A stretch of 64,000 bases of DNA from Bacteroidales bacterium (GTDB taxonomy: Bacteria > Bacteroidota > Bacteroidia > Bacteroidales > UBA932): contig JAGBHM010000032.1 of assembly GCA_017935505.1 (NCBI GenBank), forward strand, positions 1 to 64,000, given 5' to 3'. Positions 62,110 through 64,000 of the stretch are shown one piece after another; the stretch's first letter is position 1, and each line of letters starts with the position of its first letter. The position numbers and the translations under genes are program-made. The notes below the pieces were generated by a model, which was given only the letters and a program-made list of their open reading frames with translations, was not told the origin of the DNA and searched no databases.

Positions 62110-64000
62110 CTAGAATAACATACATATATTATATACTACAAAAGAGGCCAGCCAGGCAATGGTGCAGCTGTAGACAAACGAGAATGCAGCCCATTTCCAG
62201 CTGCCCGATTCGCTCGCAATTGCAGCCAAGGTTGCAATGCAAGGGAAGTAGAGTAGGGCAAAGACCATGAAGGAGAGGGCGGAGGCTGTTGTAAAATCTC
62301 CAGATCTTAGGAGCTGGGTCTTGAGCAGAGCATCATCGTCTGCACTCTCTTGAATTGCCACAGTTGGCTCTTCCGTTGCCCCTTCAGTAGTCCCTTCCGC
62401 TGTTTCTGTTGCCACCTCTGCAGAGGTGTGCTCATTTTCGGCATAGAGTACTCCCAAAGTGCTCACTATTATCTCCTTTGCTGCAGCACCTGAAATGAAT
62501 GCAACTCCTGCTTTCCAATTGAGGCCGAGAGGTTCAATTACAGGTTCGCAGGCCTTGCCTATCTGCTCGAGATAGGAGGCAGTATGTTGTTCTGGTGCCT
62601 GTGAAGAGTCTGCTGAGAGTGTGGTATCTGTAGCTACGGTATCACTTGGCCTCGGATAATATCCTAAAAACCATATTATTATAGAGGCAAAGAGAATTAC
62701 GCTGCCAATCTTTTTAAGATATTGGGCACACTTTTCCCACATATGCTGCAGGGTCGCATTGAGGGTAGGGACCCTATATGGCGGAAGTTCCATCACAAAT
62801 GGGGTCTCATCCTCTTTGAAGAGGAAACGGCGCAGCAGTTTTGCGGTAAGCACGGCTGCAAGTATTCCTGTGAGATAGAGCAGCATAAGCACACTGCCTG
62901 AATTTCCGGGGAAGAAGATTCCTGCAAGAAGTATATATACCGGCAGTCTGGCACTGCAAGACATGAACGGGTTTATCAGTATGGTTATCAATCTGCTGGA
63001 ACGGCTCTCTATTGTTCTGGCCGACATTATTGCAGGGACATTGCATCCGAATCCCATAATGAGCGGAATGAATGATTTGCCGTGCAGACCTATCTTGTGC
63101 ATGAGTTTGTCCATAATGAATGCGGCACGGGCCATATAGCCGGAATCCTCCATTAGCGAGATGAACAGATATAATATAAGTATATTCGGCAGGAATACGA
63201 TAACGCTTCCTACGCCGCCAATAATTCCGTTAACCACCAGATCTTTGAGAGCTCCTTCACTCATCATGCCGCTTACAGTGTCACCTATGAATGCCACAAG
63301 ACTCTCAATCCACTCCTGTGGGTATGCACCCAAGGAGAATGTGGTGTTGAACATGAGCCACATAAGAAACAGAAATATAGGAAATCCAAAGACTTTATTG
63401 GTTACTACGGAATCGATAATTGTAGTATTTTTATTCTGCTCTTTGCTGCCAGGAACATATGTCTCCTTCAAAGCACCGGAGATGAATCCATATTTTTCAT
63501 CAGAAATTGCGCTCTCCACATCTTCGCCAAGCTGTTTTTTTACTCTCTCAACAGCAGCATCGCGCAGCTCTGCCCATTTGTCGTACTCCTGTGATGCGTG
63601 CAGTATCTTTTCAACCTCCTTGTCGCCTTCAAGCAACTTTACAGACCAGTAGCGTGGCGGAAACATTTTTGGGAAGAGTTCGTCATTCTCCCTTATCTTT
63701 TTGGAGATCAAAGTAATCTCCTTCTCTATTGCAGGGGAGTATTTGATATGTATATGCCGTACAATTGATGATACATCATTAGATGCCCTCTTTGTTGTGC
63801 CGTTTTCATATACATCAATTATTGTATTGAGCAGCTCCTCCAGACCCTCCTTGGCTTTGGCTACAACTGGTACCATCGGAACTCCTGTAAGTTTGCCCAG
63901 ATTCAGATAATCGAGCTGCGCTCCGCTTTTGCGGTGTTCATCAAACATGTTGAGGGCAACAACTGTCTTGAGGTTTATATCAATAAGTTCAGTTGTAAGA
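62110..64000 (-). CDS. feoB: Ferrous iron transporter FeoB, 5' part outside the window
   Basis: The C-terminal 630 or so residues of a GTP-gated ferrous iron permease; the frame is open to the window edge, so the start is missing. At the edge, LTTELIDINLKTVVALNMFDE is the end of the G domain with the G4-like NMFD motif. A helical insertion and switch region follows. The membrane domain has GSVIVFLPNILILYLFISLMEDSGYM, MGFGCNVPAIMSARTI and NPFMSCSARLPVY, the two Gate motifs. A low-complexity Thr/Glu-rich loop of about 40 residues lies near the C-terminus (EVATETAEGTTEGATEE). Its stop directly precedes the Cys-rich partner gene. Confidence 0.95.
   Translation of the reverse strand, partial: LTTELIDINLKTVVALNMFDEHRKSGAQLDYLNLGKLTGVPMVPVVAKAKEGLEELLNTIIDVYENGTTKRASNDVSSIVRHIHIKYSPAIEKEITLISKKIRENDELFPKMFPPRYWSVKLLEGDKEVEKILHASQEYDKWAELRDAAVERVKKQLGEDVESAISDEKYGFISGALKETYVPGSKEQNKNTTIIDSVVTNKVFGFPIFLFLMWLMFNTTFSLGAYPQEWIESLVAFIGDTVSGMMSEGALKDLVVNGIIGGVGSVIVFLPNILILYLFISLMEDSGYMARAAFIMDKLMHKIGLHGKSFIPLIMGFGCNVPAIMSARTIESRSSRLITILINPFMSCSARLPVYILLAGIFFPGNSGSVLMLLYLTGILAAVLTAKLLRRFLFKEDETPFVMELPPYRVPTLNATLQHMWEKCAQYLKKIGSVILFASIIIWFLGYYPRPSDTVATDTTLSADSSQAPEQHTASYLEQIGKACEPVIEPLGLNWKAGVAFISGAAAKEIIVSTLGVLYAENEHTSAEVATETAEGTTEGATEEPTVAIQESADDDALLKTQLLRSGDFTTASALSFMVFALLYFPCIATLAAIASESGSWKWAAFSFVYSCTIAWLASFVVYNICMLF

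Overview
The window looks like chromosomal DNA of a Bacteroidales bacterium (phylum Bacteroidota); I cannot name the genus. The evidence is a SusC/SusD pair with a FecR/ECF regulatory pair, lipoproteins of the DUF4493 and PCMD types, a two-subunit methylmalonyl-CoA mutase, and a long-form urocanate hydratase. Promoters also fit the phylum's sigma consensus (TTTG, 19 nt, TAnnTTTG), and Shine-Dalgarno sequences are mostly weak except in front of rpsU. I see no transposase, integrase, phage gene, rRNA or CRISPR array. One tRNA gene (Ala-GGC) is present.

Layout. 1-4.1 kb (minus): trkA, an ABC-F ATPase and a TlpA-like thioredoxin lipoprotein. 4.2-8.7 kb (minus): a DUF2795 protein, then a five-gene run of response regulator, histidine kinase, futalosine hydrolase, ABC ATPase and PduO-type cobalamin adenosyltransferase. 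8.8-15.7 kb: folE, a secreted glycosidase-like lipoprotein, tRNA-Ala, an unknown membrane protein, tdk, an acidic coiled-coil protein, rsmI and a membrane-anchored helix-hairpin-helix protein. 15.7-22.6 kb: ECF sigma, FecR, SusC with STN domain, SusD. 22.7-26.6 kb: a NatAB-type ABC exporter and a 5'-nucleotidase split into two secreted proteins. 26.7-31.2 kb (minus): an acyl-CoA synthetase with an 11-residue repeat insert, plsC and parE. 31.3-37.8 kb (minus): metY-metX-thrA-asd, with three tandem 80-bp repeats behind it and a Met-rich leader peptide gene before it. 37.8-40.2 kb: a monomeric [FeFe] hydrogenase and an AraC regulator. 40.3-49.8 kb (plus): a six-gene surface cluster (three DUF4493 lipoproteins, a beta-barrel, a PCMD lipoprotein and an S41 peptidase). 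49.8-54.7 kb (minus): leuL-leuA-leuC-leuD-leuB with a complete attenuator. 54.7-64 kb: mutA-mutB, hutU, a thioredoxin, rpsU, a FeoB-associated Cys-rich peptide and a truncated feoB.

How the genes work together. The met operon covers aspartate to homocysteine (aspartokinase/homoserine dehydrogenase, aspartate-semialdehyde dehydrogenase, acetyltransferase, sulfhydrylase). Its leader has a consensus promoter, a 33-codon ORF with eight Met codons, and a hairpin plus T-run before metY. This looks like a methionine attenuator and is the most interesting candidate here. The leu operon gives an internal comparison: a 25-codon ORF with eight Leu codons, a strong terminator, and a leader segment complementary to the terminator's 5' arm. 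The adenosyltransferase supplies the cofactor that MutAB needs. The surface cluster lies next to a divergently oriented AraC regulator and is the main uncharacterised accessory system.
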